From assembly GCF_003946395.1 (NCBI RefSeq), contig NZ_RHNZ01000008.1, positions 90,474-154,473 on the forward strand: a DNA stretch of 64,000 nt. The letters run 5' to 3'. Below the pieces are notes generated by a model. It was not told the DNA's origin and did not search any database. It was given only the letters and a program-made list of their open reading frames with translations. The stretch comes from Levilactobacillus fuyuanensis. Lineage in GTDB: Bacteria; Bacillota; Bacilli; Lactobacillales; Lactobacillaceae. This document shows, one piece after another, positions 45,053 to 53,508 of the stretch. The position numbers and the translations under genes are program-made. Numbering within the stretch: the stretch's first letter is position 1; the number at the start of each line of letters is the position of its first letter.

Positions 45053-45949
45053 ATGCTTTCAATTGCCTTGGGTTTCGTTGGTTTACTGCTGTTAGACTTA
45101 CTATCTATCTGTCTCTGTCTGGTCCAAGAGAACGTCGCCAGGCCAACTGCATTACCCCGGCCGGTAACAGTGCCCACCACTGATCAACAGATCTTCCTAA
45201 ATCTACCACGGGAGACTTGGTGTCTCGATACTTGCGATGGTCTATGTCAGGACGCTTGGTACGTGCCGGCTACTGGAGCGTCGCACCACACGGTTCTTTT
45301 ATTTCACGACTTCCGGGCGGATAAAGCTGGTATGGCGAACTATGGCATGCTGTTTCACCGTTTAAATTACAACGTCGTCCTCATCGACAATCGGGCGACT
45401 GGTCAGAGTGAGGGGAAGTATACCGGTTACGGTTACTTGGAACGCATCGACGCCCGCTGTTGGGTAGACATGACGATTGCCAAATTAGGGACCGAGACAG
45501 AAATCGTCTTGTTCGGAACGGCCATGGGTGCCGCCATTGTTGCAATGACTTGCGGATTGCCTTTACCGCCTAACGTCCGAGCGGCTATCCTGGATTCTTC
45601 CTACACTACCGCCATCGACGAGCTACGCTACCAGGTCAATCAAGCTTATCACTTGCCGGCCTTTACGGTTGGCCTGACGTCAAAGCTCGTCAAGCTTCAG
45701 GCAGGCTACTCCCTGGATCAGGCCAGCCCATTGGCGGCTTTAAAAAGCGCTCGTCTACCAATCCTGTTCATTCATGGCGCTGACGACGAGACGACGCCCG
45801 TTAAAATGGCTGACGAACTCTACACACACTATCGCGGTGCCAAAGAATTCTGTGTCATCCCCCACGCAGCCCACTTACAGAGCTACGCCACGGACCGAAA
45901 ACAATATGTGACGCGGATAGTCGGATTCCTAGATCACCACGCGGCTTAA
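45053..45949 (+). CDS. Alpha/beta hydrolase-fold protein with nucleophile replaced
   Basis: 298 residues. An N-terminal membrane anchor (residues 2-24) is followed by a YqkD-like fold: LLFHDFRADKAGM, VLIDNRATGQSEG, the nucleophile elbow and a C-terminal FIHGADDETTP (Asp) and PHAAHLQ (His). The elbow reads FGTAMGAA: codon 157 is GCC (Ala), where relatives have Ser in GxSxG; a single T-to-G change would do it. Asp and His are kept. It may be inactive as a hydrolase or use another mechanism. RBS GAAGGGAG. Confidence 0.85.
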   Translation: MLSIALGFVGLLLLDLLSICLCLVQENVARPTALPRPVTVPTTDQQIFLNLPRETWCLDTCDGLCQDAWYVPATGASHHTVLLFHDFRADKAGMANYGMLFHRLNYNVVLIDNRATGQSEGKYTGYGYLERIDARCWVDMTIAKLGTETEIVLFGTAMGAAIVAMTCGLPLPPNVRAAILDSSYTTAIDELRYQVNQAYHLPAFTVGLTSKLVKLQAGYSLDQASPLAALKSARLPILFIHGADDETTPVKMADELYTHYRGAKEFCVIPHAAHLQSYATDRKQYVTRIVGFLDHHAA

Positions 45950-45991
45950 GTTCAATCCATCTCGCTGCTTGGCAACAAAATAGACGCAAAG

Positions 45992-46033
45992 AAACAGCAT
46001 GCCTACCGATTGAAACTGGTAAACATGCTGTTT
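45992..46033. terminator. Bidirectional terminator
   Basis: AAACAGCATG / CATGCTGTTT plus inner ACC/GGT, between convergent genes. Confidence 0.8.
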
Positions 46034-46088
46034 AATTGATTTTAGGTTTGGTTTATTTTTAAGAAGGTGCTAGGTTAGCCTGACACCG

Positions 46089-47282
46089 CTATGCCGTGAC
46101 GTCTTCACGAATACGCGGTAACACCAAGCCCACAAAAGCCAGCAACATGCCCACGCTGAGGACGGCCATATACAACGGTAGCGTCTGAATGGCGCCGTTG
46201 TGCAGCCAACTCATCCCGTAGGTCAGCGCACTGACTAGTAGATAATAACCCAGACTGAACCAACCACTAGCGCTTCCCATAACCTCTTCGTAACCAATTA
46301 GCGCCCGGTTCAAGGCATTGGGCAACGTCACGTTGAGACCTAGAAAGGTCAGGAAAATCCCAGCAATCATGGCCACGGGCTGTTGCCAAGCAGCCGCTAA
46401 AATCAAGCCGCCACTAGCTACGACACTGAAGCTGAGACCCCGCAACGCCACCTGCTCCGGTGTCCAAAAATTCAACAGACGATTCACGAGCAAGGCTCCC
46501 AGCAGGCTAGCACTCGCTAAGACCAGGCCAAGCCAGCCGTACTGAACGGCCGAGTAGCCAAAATGGGTCATGAAGATAAAAGGTGCCTCAGCATAGTAGC
46601 TGAACAAGATGCCGTTGATGCCCCCGATTAAGAGGCCGTAGCCCCAGACGATGGGATCACGAAGTAGCCGGCACACGACCTGCCACTGGTGAACCTGCGG
46701 CAAGTGGCCGTCTCGCGGTTGCGTTTCTGGTAAGCAGCTCAGGGCGTACAACCCAACTGCCACGGCCATCGTAACTAGCGTCGCAAAGACACTGCGATAA
46801 CCAAAGTAGGTCTGCATGACCCCACCGATTAACGGTCCCAGTGCCGGAGCAAGCGCCATCGCCGCACTGGTTCGCGCAAAGACCTTGGCCCCGGTAATCC
46901 CACTGAAACTTTCACGCATGATGGTCTGCGTCACGACCGAACCGGCGCTGGCTCCGAGGGCTTGCACCAATCGCCAGCCAATCAGAACACTGAACTGCTG
47001 GCTGAAGTACAGGCCCAAGTTGCCAACCAGATAAAGAGCAATTCCGGCCAGCATCGCCGGACGACGGCCCCATTTGTCGGCGAGTTGCCCCCAGAGGAGT
47101 ACCCCCACTGCAAAGGCCACGAAGTAGGTACTCATCGTGAGTTGTACCTGATTGGCACTCACGGCAAAAGCCCGGCGCAACTGCGGTAGTACCGGGGTAA
47201 GAATAGATTCGCTGATTTGCGGAAAACCAACGAGGGTAATCATCAATCCCAGAGATGGGACCGATTGACGGACGTTTTTCAT
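46089..47282 (-). CDS. MFS multidrug efflux protein, Bcr/CflA type
   Basis: 397 residues, twelve helices. Motif A is GQLADKWGRRPAMLAG near residue 65, and motif C (APALGPLIGG) near 147 marks an antiporter that exports drugs. RBS AAGGAG. A 21-codon leader ORF ends 18 bases upstream, suggesting control by ribosome stalling. It is the only efflux gene in the window with such a leader. Confidence 0.9.
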   Translation of the reverse strand: MKNVRQSVPSLGLMITLVGFPQISESILTPVLPQLRRAFAVSANQVQLTMSTYFVAFAVGVLLWGQLADKWGRRPAMLAGIALYLVGNLGLYFSQQFSVLIGWRLVQALGASAGSVVTQTIMRESFSGITGAKVFARTSAAMALAPALGPLIGGVMQTYFGYRSVFATLVTMAVAVGLYALSCLPETQPRDGHLPQVHQWQVVCRLLRDPIVWGYGLLIGGINGILFSYYAEAPFIFMTHFGYSAVQYGWLGLVLASASLLGALLVNRLLNFWTPEQVALRGLSFSVVASGGLILAAAWQQPVAMIAGIFLTFLGLNVTLPNALNRALIGYEEVMGSASGWFSLGYYLLVSALTYGMSWLHNGAIQTLPLYMAVLSVGMLLAFVGLVLPRIREDVTA

Positions 47283-47300
47283 CGTTTTTCTCCTTAGAAT

Positions 47301-47366
47301 TTACTTTACGGAAAAACGTCCTTGTCCGTTTGCGGGGACACACGCCATTAAGCTATTGAGAGTCAT
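47301..47366 (-). CDS. Leader peptide upstream of the Bcr/CflA gene
   Basis: 21 residues (begins MTLNSLMACVP and ends FSVK), ATG 47366 with AAAGGGGTGG seven bases upstream, stop TAA at 47303-47301. The RNA over its 3' half can form alternative hairpins, GTCC/GGAC or ACGGA/TCCGT, that share GGA, so ribosome position could switch the fold in front of the efflux gene RBS. Short, but RBS and placement support it. Confidence 0.5.
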   Translation of the reverse strand: MTLNSLMACVPANGQGRFSVK

Positions 47367-47475
47367 GGGTTTGCCACCCCTTTCTGTTCGATGTTTGATT
47401 TAGGTTACGGGAAATTGTCAGGCTTGTCAAGATAGGAGCACACTTGCTCACATCTTAAACTCCCAGTCTAACTGA

Positions 47476-47524
47476 TTGACATATCACCCGTTTTCATGGA
47501 TAGTCAGGTAGAACTCTAAGGAGG
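47476..47524 (+). promoter_or_regulatory. Promoter and RBS of the AbrB-like remnant
   Basis: TTGACA (47476-47481), 17 bases, GATAGT (47499-47504), then AAGGAGG at 47518-47524. Confidence 0.6.
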
Positions 47525-47531
47525 CCCCACC

Positions 47532-47699
47532 ATCAATTCTGTTAAACCACTGCATATCGGTAAAGAAGTCGTTTTCCCATTGCCGACTAACATTGCGCCA
47601 ACTGCCACCGCATACACTGTCACTGCAGGTCGCAACGGAGCCATCATTTACACGCCTGTCTCAGATTCCCCAAATACGCCTGAACGACACCCCTTATGA
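47532..47699 (+). pseudogene. AbrB/MazE-like small protein with ATC in place of the start codon
   Basis: 55 codons from an ATC seven bases after a perfect AAGGAGG, with a TTGACA promoter upstream. The product (KPLHIGKEVVFPLPTNIA, AYTVTAGRNGAIIYTPV) looks like a SpoVT-AbrB/PemI-type antitoxin. No ATG, GTG or TTG lies at the expected place; the first is a TTG at codon 17. The likely reading is a start codon lost by mutation (ATG to ATC). There is no toxin gene next to it. Confidence 0.5.
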
Positions 47700-47734
47700 T
47701 GATTGCTCTGGTTTCTACGAAAAAAGCCATCAAA

Positions 47735-47773
47735 AATAGGCCGGCCCGGATATCTATTCCAGGTCGACCTATT
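47735..47773 (-). terminator. Terminator of map
   Basis: Minus-strand AATAGGTCGACCTGG pairs, with two G-U and one mismatch, with CCGGGCCGGCCTATT followed by TTT. Confidence 0.6.
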
Positions 47774-47786
47774 GCTGTGTTCGTAA

Positions 47787-48575
47787 TTATTTGAGTAAGT
47801 ACTTCGCATCCAAGTCATGATCGAACGATGTCAGAATCTTCGGACCCTCATTCGTAATCACAATGGTGTGTTCATACTGGCAACTCAGACTGCCATCAAC
47901 CGTTGAAATCGTCCAACCGTCGTCGGCCGGTGCGCTACATTCCAAGCTACCCACGTTGATCATGGGTTCGATCGTAATGGTCATCCCCGCCTTCAACCGC
48001 GTGCCGTGACCCGCCGTGCCATAGTGAGGAACGTCAGGATCTTCGTGCATGGTCGGCCCGATGCCGTGACCAATGTAGTCGCGAACCACACCATAGCCCA
48101 GTTGATTTTCAGCGTAATCCTGAATTGCAAAGCCAATATCACCGATCCGGTTACCCACGACGGCTTGGTCGATTCCCAGGTAGAGGGACTTTAACGTCAC
48201 GTCCATTAATTTTTGAACCTCAGCGGAAGCCTGTCCCACAACGAAGGCGTGGCATGCGTCGCTCAGGTAGCCGTGATAGTCGATGACCGTGTCGACCTTA
48301 ACCAAGTCACCGGCCTTGATCAACTCGTCCTTGCTAGGGCAACCATGACAAATCACGTCGTTGACGCTGACACAGGTGGAGTACTTGTACCCCTCGAAGT
48401 TCAGCTCGCCGGGAGTGGCGTCGTGGTCAATGATGTATTTGTAGGAAAAATGATCGATATCCCAGGTCGTCATCCCGGGTTTGATGTAATCTGCTAGGGC
48501 ATGGAACAGACCGGCCAGAATGTCGCCGGCTGCCTGCATCCCCTGAATTTCACGCGTTGATTTTAATGCTATCAT
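47787..48575 (-). CDS. map: Methionine aminopeptidase, type I
   Basis: 262 residues. Removes the N-terminal Met from nascent proteins. STCVSVNDVICHG holds the substrate His, VKVDTVIDYHGYLSDACH the two metal Asp residues, YIGHGIGPTMHEDP the metal His, and IEPM plus YEHTIVIT the two Glu. It is slightly longer than E. coli Map, with a short insertion (CSAPADDGWTISTVDGSLSC). Single gene. Confidence 0.95.
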   Translation of the reverse strand: MIALKSTREIQGMQAAGDILAGLFHALADYIKPGMTTWDIDHFSYKYIIDHDATPGELNFEGYKYSTCVSVNDVICHGCPSKDELIKAGDLVKVDTVIDYHGYLSDACHAFVVGQASAEVQKLMDVTLKSLYLGIDQAVVGNRIGDIGFAIQDYAENQLGYGVVRDYIGHGIGPTMHEDPDVPHYGTAGHGTRLKAGMTITIEPMINVGSLECSAPADDGWTISTVDGSLSCQYEHTIVITNEGPKILTSFDHDLDAKYLLK

Positions 48576-48840
48576 GTTGCCTCCTGATGGTGAGTGTCAT
48601 ATAATTTCTGTCTTAAATCAGTATACCCTACTGAGAACCGGCTTCAACTGCAATTGTAAGTTTCAGCCAGAATTTAAGGCTGTAAATGAACCTCAAAGGG
48701 ATCATCTTTCGCAAAACTAGTGTTGACAACGTTTTCATCTAATTTTCACACCTGAATATTCAAATGAAACGTGTTACAATCAATCTTGCTGTGTCACGAA
48801 CGGAATTCATGTAAAAAATTCAAAAAAGGAGGTTCCCGCA
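48576..48840 (+). promoter_or_regulatory. Upstream region of the membrane protein gene with cre site
   Basis: cre TGACAACGTTTTCA at 48724-48737 (one mismatch to TGNAANCGNTNNCA). A TACAAT -10 near 48775 precedes the AAAGGAGG RBS. No ORF. Confidence 0.5.
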
Positions 48841-49752
48841 ATGTCACTCACAAAACGCGATATCCGCGACTACTTGATTGGGTTTACCCTAGTCTTGGTC
48901 ATGGTCGGTATCGCCACTTGGCTTCACGATTACGAAATTATTCTGCCAGAAATCGGCGCACTCACTGCCGGTATGTGGATTTACCACAATCCGACCTGGG
49001 TCAGTCAGCCTTTCAAAATTTTCCTGGCACCATCTGGAACGGCAGTGATTGGGTTTATCGTCAATCAATTTCCCATCAGCTATCCCGAAAAAGTGGGCAT
49101 CACGCTCCTACTGATTCTCCTACTGCTGAATGTGTTGCGCTCCACGTTGGCGCCGTCCTTTGCAACTGGGCTGCTACCAATTATTATCAATGCAACCCAC
49201 TGGTCGTTTATTCTGGCCATCTTCGCGTTTACGCTGACGCTGATGATTGGGGTCCTCCTGCAGGGTCACTATAAGGGCTTACCCGCCGGCAAACCACTAC
49301 GCTACCAGCACATGCTGGGCTTCGTGCTCGCGGCGGCCGTTTGGGTCGGTGCCGTCTGGATTGCTGGTTATCCACAGATGGCTGGTATTCCACCTGTTCT
49401 GGTCGTTTTCTTTGAAGTATCACAGGTGCCCAGTTACAGCGGCAGATTGGCCTTGCAACAGATCATCGCGCTGAGTGGTGCTGCGACCATCGGCGTTTTG
49501 GTCCATTTGGTTATCGCCTCGTGGCTCCTATCCGCATTAATCACGCTTCCTCTGGTCTTCATCCTGCTACAACTCCTACGAATCAAGTTGCCAGCCGCCT
49601 ATGCCTTTCCATTGTTGGCACTGGTTCTTCCAGCAAATATGTTCCACACCTTACCGATTGCGGCGACTCTTGCGGCCTGCTACTTCTTGGGAACCGTCTT
49701 TGTTTACCGCAAGCTAGCGACATTACGTGGCTTGGCATCGGAAAATAACTAA
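48841..49752 (+). CDS. Polytopic membrane protein of unknown function
   Basis: 303 residues, eight to nine helices, no soluble domain. LPEIGALTAGMWIYHNPTW and SFATGLLPIIINATHWSF resemble the loops of HPP-like membrane proteins, but the match is weak and I do not assign a family. The gene follows a cre site, so expression may depend on carbon source. RBS AAAGGAGG. Confidence 0.7.
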   Translation: MSLTKRDIRDYLIGFTLVLVMVGIATWLHDYEIILPEIGALTAGMWIYHNPTWVSQPFKIFLAPSGTAVIGFIVNQFPISYPEKVGITLLLILLLLNVLRSTLAPSFATGLLPIIINATHWSFILAIFAFTLTLMIGVLLQGHYKGLPAGKPLRYQHMLGFVLAAAVWVGAVWIAGYPQMAGIPPVLVVFFEVSQVPSYSGRLALQQIIALSGAATIGVLVHLVIASWLLSALITLPLVFILLQLLRIKLPAAYAFPLLALVLPANMFHTLPIAATLAACYFLGTVFVYRKLATLRGLASENN

Positions 49753-49768
49753 TTTAATTCTGATTGTG

Positions 49769-49799
49769 CGGACCAACTCTTCGGAGCTGGTCCGTTTTT
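49769..49799 (+). terminator. Terminator
   Basis: CGGACCA / TGGTCCG followed by TTTTT. Confidence 0.85.
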
Positions 49800-49800
49800 G

Positions 49801-49854
49801 TTTACATACTCTTTACCTAACCAACACCCAGTCTTTACAAGCGTTAGGTACAAT
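49801..49854 (+). promoter_or_regulatory. uppP promoter with PhoP-like boxes
   Basis: TTTACA (49801), TTTACC (49812) and TTTACA (49834) lie on an 11-base phase (the box expected at 49823 is degenerate, AACACC). They are followed by a TACAAT -10 (49849-49854) with no good -35. This arrangement, boxes from about -60 to -22, matches PhoP-activated promoters of Bacillus type. Confidence 0.5.
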
Positions 49855-49911
49855 TAGTCTTGCCGTACGCTCTCGGTAAACCATAACTTCACGTGGAAAA
49901 GGAGACCAATC

Positions 49912-50739
49912 GTGTTAGACATACTTAAAGCAGCCATTCTCGGAATCATTGAAGGCATCACAGAATTCCTACCCATCAGCTCGACGGGACACCTTTACTT
50001 AGCCGACGAATTTGTAAAATTAAATGAATCGACCGCCTTCATCAACATGTTCATGGTGGTCATCCAACTCGGGGCCATCATGGCAGTGGTCGTCCTGTAT
50101 TTCACCAAACTCAATCCTTGGGCGCCTAGTAAATCGTTGTTAGAGCGCCGGCAGACGTGGACGCTGTGGTTCAAAGTCATTATCGCCGTGCTACCCTCGG
50201 TTATTGTGGGACTCCCGTTAAATGACTGGATGGAGGCCCACCTGACGAGCTGGCAAGTTATCGCAGCCACGCTCATTATCTACGGTATCTTGTTCATCGT
50301 GATTGAAAATTACAATCGGACTAAGCAACCACGCTTCACAGACTTGAATCAGTTGCCGATTAAACTCGCAGTCTTTATCGGGCTTTTCCAAATTTTGTCG
50401 ATGATTCCTGGAACCTCACGCTCCGGCGCCACTATTTTAGGGGCCATCCTGATTGGCACCTCACGCTTTGTGGCCACGGAATTCTCCTTCTTTCTAGCCA
50501 TTCCAACGATGTTCGGGGCATCGCTTTTGAAAGTACTCAAATATTTTCTCCATGGCAATACCTTTACCGGTAGCCAAACTATGGTCCTCCTGACAGGCGT
50601 TATCGTGTCGTTCGTCGTGGCCTATTTGGCCATTAAGTTCCTGTTGCACTACATCCGTAACAATGACTTTAAACTATTCGGCTGGTACCGCATTGTGTTA
50701 GGCGCCGTAGTCATCGCCTACTTTGACTTTCTGCATTGA
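49912..50739 (+). CDS. uppP: Undecaprenyl-diphosphate phosphatase
   Basis: 275 residues, about eight helices. The signatures are [17 protein letters not shown] near residue 14 and [17 protein letters not shown] near 165. It recycles undecaprenyl pyrophosphate for cell-wall synthesis and gives bacitracin resistance. GTG start with AAAAGGAG. Possible phosphate-starvation control by the boxes upstream. Confidence 0.95.
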   Translation: MLDILKAAILGIIEGITEFLPISSTGHLYLADEFVKLNESTAFINMFMVVIQLGAIMAVVVLYFTKLNPWAPSKSLLERRQTWTLWFKVIIAVLPSVIVGLPLNDWMEAHLTSWQVIAATLIIYGILFIVIENYNRTKQPRFTDLNQLPIKLAVFIGLFQILSMIPGTSRSGATILGAILIGTSRFVATEFSFFLAIPTMFGASLLKVLKYFLHGNTFTGSQTMVLLTGVIVSFVVAYLAIKFLLHYIRNNDFKLFGWYRIVLGAVVIAYFDFLH

Positions 50740-51067
50740 CCGCTATCCAAGTTTAATATGCTGAAAATCATATTCACAAAATGTATAAACCTAGCGTAAC
50801 GTTCACCAATTTCATTCTGCCTTACCCACACATATTTCGACACGGAATTAATCAACGGCATTAGCGAATCATCATCACAATCCAATTGTATTAAGCGTTT
50901 TCAGCTGCGTTATACACATTAAATGATGAGATTACGGGTATTTATCCCCCGTTTGCAACAATCTGCAATCAAATGTGACGGGCTTTTAACTACACAGTAA
51001 CTAAACTGCAATATTTCTCAGGTATGCTGTTAAGTATTAAGAAAACAGATTGGATAGATTTAAAAAA
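50740..51067. other. Leader region of the Apf-like gene
   Basis: AT-rich, no ORF. A TATGCT box near 51025 may be the -10 of the surface protein gene. I see no terminator after uppP. Confidence 0.4.
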
Positions 51068-51475
51068 ATGTCGAAATCAAAACTTACAACTAAATTTGCA
51101 ACACTTTTACTTTTATTTGGATTTTCCTTCGGCATGGTGACCGATGTTACGTCCAGCTTGGTGCCTGAACAAACAACTACTGCTCAGGCTTCTACTCGTG
51201 TGTCTGCTAGTCAGGCCAAGAAGATTGCCAAGATCAACGCCGGCCTGTCCAAAAAGCAAAAAGCAGCGAAGAACTGGATCGCTAAACGCGAGTCTAGCTT
51301 CAATTACTCTGCCCGCAACGGTCGTTGTTACGGTCGTTACCAATTACTGAAATCTTACCTGCACGGTGACTACTCTCCTGCAAACCAAGAAAAGACCGCC
51401 AACAACTACGCCAACAATCGTTATGGTTCATGGACCAAAGCCAAGCGTTTCTGGCAAAGTCATCACTGGTACTAA
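51068..51475 (+). CDS. Secreted Apf (aggregation-promoting factor)-like surface protein
   Basis: 135 residues. Signal peptide (LTTKFATLLLLFGFSFGMVT, cleavage probably after AQA), a short Lys/Ala-rich linker, then the Apf C-terminal domain: AKNWIAKRESSFNYSARNGR, CYGRYQLLKSYLHGDYSP and the terminal FWQSHHWY. It is a cell-wall-associated muramidase-like domain influencing aggregation and shape. A TTG at 51050 is also in frame; the ATG at 51068 gives a normal signal peptide. Confidence 0.88.
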   Translation: MSKSKLTTKFATLLLLFGFSFGMVTDVTSSLVPEQTTTAQASTRVSASQAKKIAKINAGLSKKQKAAKNWIAKRESSFNYSARNGRCYGRYQLLKSYLHGDYSPANQEKTANNYANNRYGSWTKAKRFWQSHHWY

Positions 51476-51524
51476 ACCAGCGAATCTGCTTAACGGCAGT
51501 TTCAATTACATAAGCATTTCGCGT

Positions 51525-51567
51525 AATGGCAGTTAGACCCACGATGAGTTTAACCGCCATTTTTTTA
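51525..51567 (+). terminator. Terminator of the Apf-like gene
   Basis: AATGGCAGTT / AACCGCCATT with one mismatch, then seven T. Confidence 0.75.
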
Positions 51568-51595
51568 CCCAAAAATTGATGAAAGAATGGTTTCT

Positions 51596-52132
51596 ATGAA
51601 AAAAATCATCAGTCTCGCGTTACCCCTCTTACTCGTCGGTGCCGGTCTGTTAGTGGTTCCTCGCTTGACCGCAACCCAACCTACACGGACTGCCACGACC
51701 ACTGCCAAACGACAAGCCAAGAAGCCAGTAGCCTCCAAATTGACACTCAGCGACCTACAACATAGCAAAAAGCTCACTTACAGCAGCATCATTTACTTTG
51801 CCGTCAAGCATTCCAGGCTCCAACGTTGGCAGGAAGTTTCTGACTTCAAGCTAGGTTGGCAAGTTGAAGTCTATCCACGCAATGGCGGGGCTAAATACTT
51901 AGTCTGGCCCGATCAACACATTCAGGACAGTGCCAAGAACCTCGCCCCTAACTGGTTTCGCTTCAAGGACAGTCAACACGTCCTGTACGACAGTATGATT
52001 GTCCACTCCTTTCGCAAGGATCAGACCAAGACCGCAAGCTTGACGGAAATTGTGAAGCAGATCAATGCCGACCACGCTGCCGCCAAGGTCCGTGCTATGC
52101 CTCAACGACTGAGTGTCGTGACCCACAAGTAA
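51596..52132 (+). CDS. Hypothetical secreted or anchored protein
   Basis: 178 residues. N-terminal hydrophobic segment (KKIISLALPLLLVGAGLLVV) followed by a Thr/Lys-rich stretch and a domain of about 120 residues (YSSIIYFAVKHSRLQRWQEV, WQVEVYPRNGGAKYLVW) that I do not recognise. There is no lipobox Cys. ATG at 51596 is nine bases after AAAGA; 51587 is also possible. Single gene after the Apf-like gene. Confidence 0.75.
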   Translation: MKKIISLALPLLLVGAGLLVVPRLTATQPTRTATTTAKRQAKKPVASKLTLSDLQHSKKLTYSSIIYFAVKHSRLQRWQEVSDFKLGWQVEVYPRNGGAKYLVWPDQHIQDSAKNLAPNWFRFKDSQHVLYDSMIVHSFRKDQTKTASLTEIVKQINADHAAAKVRAMPQRLSVVTHK

Positions 52133-52167
52133 CGCGGTAAATGGCCGTCCGCTTCGACAACGAAAAA

Positions 52168-52196
52168 AAGAGTCTGAGATTTCATCCCAAACTCTT
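52168..52196 (-). terminator. Terminator of the AbrB-membrane fusion gene
   Basis: AAGAGTTTGGGAT / ATCTCAGACTCTT on the minus strand, then a T run. Confidence 0.7.
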
Positions 52197-52201
52197 CTCG
52201 C

Positions 52202-53371
52202 TCAATCTTCTAAATCTGCAAAAATTTCACTCTCGGTCCCCACGTTGATCAGTGATTCAATCCGGTCCAATAACATCAGCAGCCAACCGAATGCCATGAC
52301 GAACGCGACCATTTCAAACGCGGTCAACGAGAAATACCCAATCCCGCGAAACATGACTTCCGCAACGACCAACGCCGCCCCGACACCATAGGACAGATAC
52401 AGAAATTCCTTGGTAATCTGAGGGAGTAGCCACCGGACACCAATAATCAGCGCAATGACGCAGTAAATCAGGAAGCTCGCCACCTGGTCATGCAGCATAT
52501 GCGAGGAGACGTTGTTGGGGAAGACCCCCACCAGCCCTAAGTTCAGGGCCGTTAACGTCAACAAGCCCCGTAGCAACGTCAACCGTAAGGAAACCGGATA
52601 ATTTTCCTGAAGGCTCACGAATAAGTAGTCAATCAACGCAATCATCAGGAGTGCCGACAGAATCAGTGTGGCGTTAAACTGCCAACCACTGGAGGCATTC
52701 CGTGTCCCTAGAAAGCTGAGGTTGTGTTGCCACCAGTAACGTTCATTGTTCACCGCCATCGAGATGACCACACCGCTGATGATGACCAGTGTGAGGACCG
52801 TTGACAGCACGCCGGCGTCCACCGCCTGGGCAAAGTAGATCATCGCTAAATTAATGAACACGCCAAAGACGAAGATAATAATGCTCGACGTAATTCGATC
52901 AAAGCTGGCACCGTTGAACAGCATCCCCAGCAGCCACATGCTCCCAACTAAGACTAGTGCCAAAATCAGGGCAAACGACAACACAATCACCGGAAAGTTT
53001 CGCCAGTAGATATTCTTCGTAAAGTGGTTCTGAGGATTGTTTCGATCCCGGATAAAGAAAATCGTAAATAGCAGCGTACCCATGACAACGCCAGTAACGA
53101 TCAGCCCCGTTGCCAACGAATCATTCCCAGAAAGTTTCAGATGGCGCAGACCCTGCCACCGACAGAAAATATAATAGCCAATGCTGACCACTAAGGCCGT
53201 AATCACCGGCCACCACATGATTTTGTTTTGAAAGATCCGTCGCCGCGACTCGGCAAATTCAACCACCAACCGGTCACGTTTCACGACTAATTTAACCGGC
53301 GTCCCGTCCTCCAGCTTAAGTTGCTCACTGATATCCGCCGGAATTTTTAAGTTAAAATCCTTACTTTTCAT
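52202..53371 (-). CDS. AbrB/MazE-like domain fused to a multi-helix membrane domain
   Basis: 389 residues. Residues 1-40 (FNLKIPADISEQLKLEDGTP, then VKLVVKRDRLVVEF) have the SpoVT-AbrB swapped-hairpin pattern; residues about 50-375 hold ten or so hydrophobic helices of an unknown family. The tail is acidic. The ATG at 53371 has GGAGG five bases upstream; an earlier in-frame ATG at 53407 lacks this. A DNA-binding or oligomerising domain on a membrane protein is unusual. Confidence 0.75.
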   Translation of the reverse strand: MKSKDFNLKIPADISEQLKLEDGTPVKLVVKRDRLVVEFAESRRRIFQNKIMWWPVITALVVSIGYYIFCRWQGLRHLKLSGNDSLATGLIVTGVVMGTLLFTIFFIRDRNNPQNHFTKNIYWRNFPVIVLSFALILALVLVGSMWLLGMLFNGASFDRITSSIIIFVFGVFINLAMIYFAQAVDAGVLSTVLTLVIISGVVISMAVNNERYWWQHNLSFLGTRNASSGWQFNATLILSALLMIALIDYLFVSLQENYPVSLRLTLLRGLLTLTALNLGLVGVFPNNVSSHMLHDQVASFLIYCVIALIIGVRWLLPQITKEFLYLSYGVGAALVVAEVMFRGIGYFSLTAFEMVAFVMAFGWLLMLLDRIESLINVGTESEIFADLED

Positions 53372-53466
53372 GTTTTCCTCCACAACTCTATAGCCCATTC
53401 TTTCCAATTATAGCAAATCTGACGGAAAATTAACGGAGTTTATGAGTACGGCGACCGATTCCACAC

Positions 53467-53496
53467 GAAAAGGCCGCCTGTAATTACCAGGCGACC
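53467..53496 (-). terminator. Terminator of the toxin-antitoxin operon
   Basis: GGTCGCCTG / CAGGCGGCC followed by TTTT on the minus strand. Confidence 0.7.
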
Positions 53497-53508
53497 CGGT
53501 TGGTAAAA

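Noticed and set aside
48771..49274. 167-codon ORF overlapping the membrane protein
   Set aside because: Different frame from the helix-rich protein at 48841, which has the RBS; this frame is not membrane- or domain-like.
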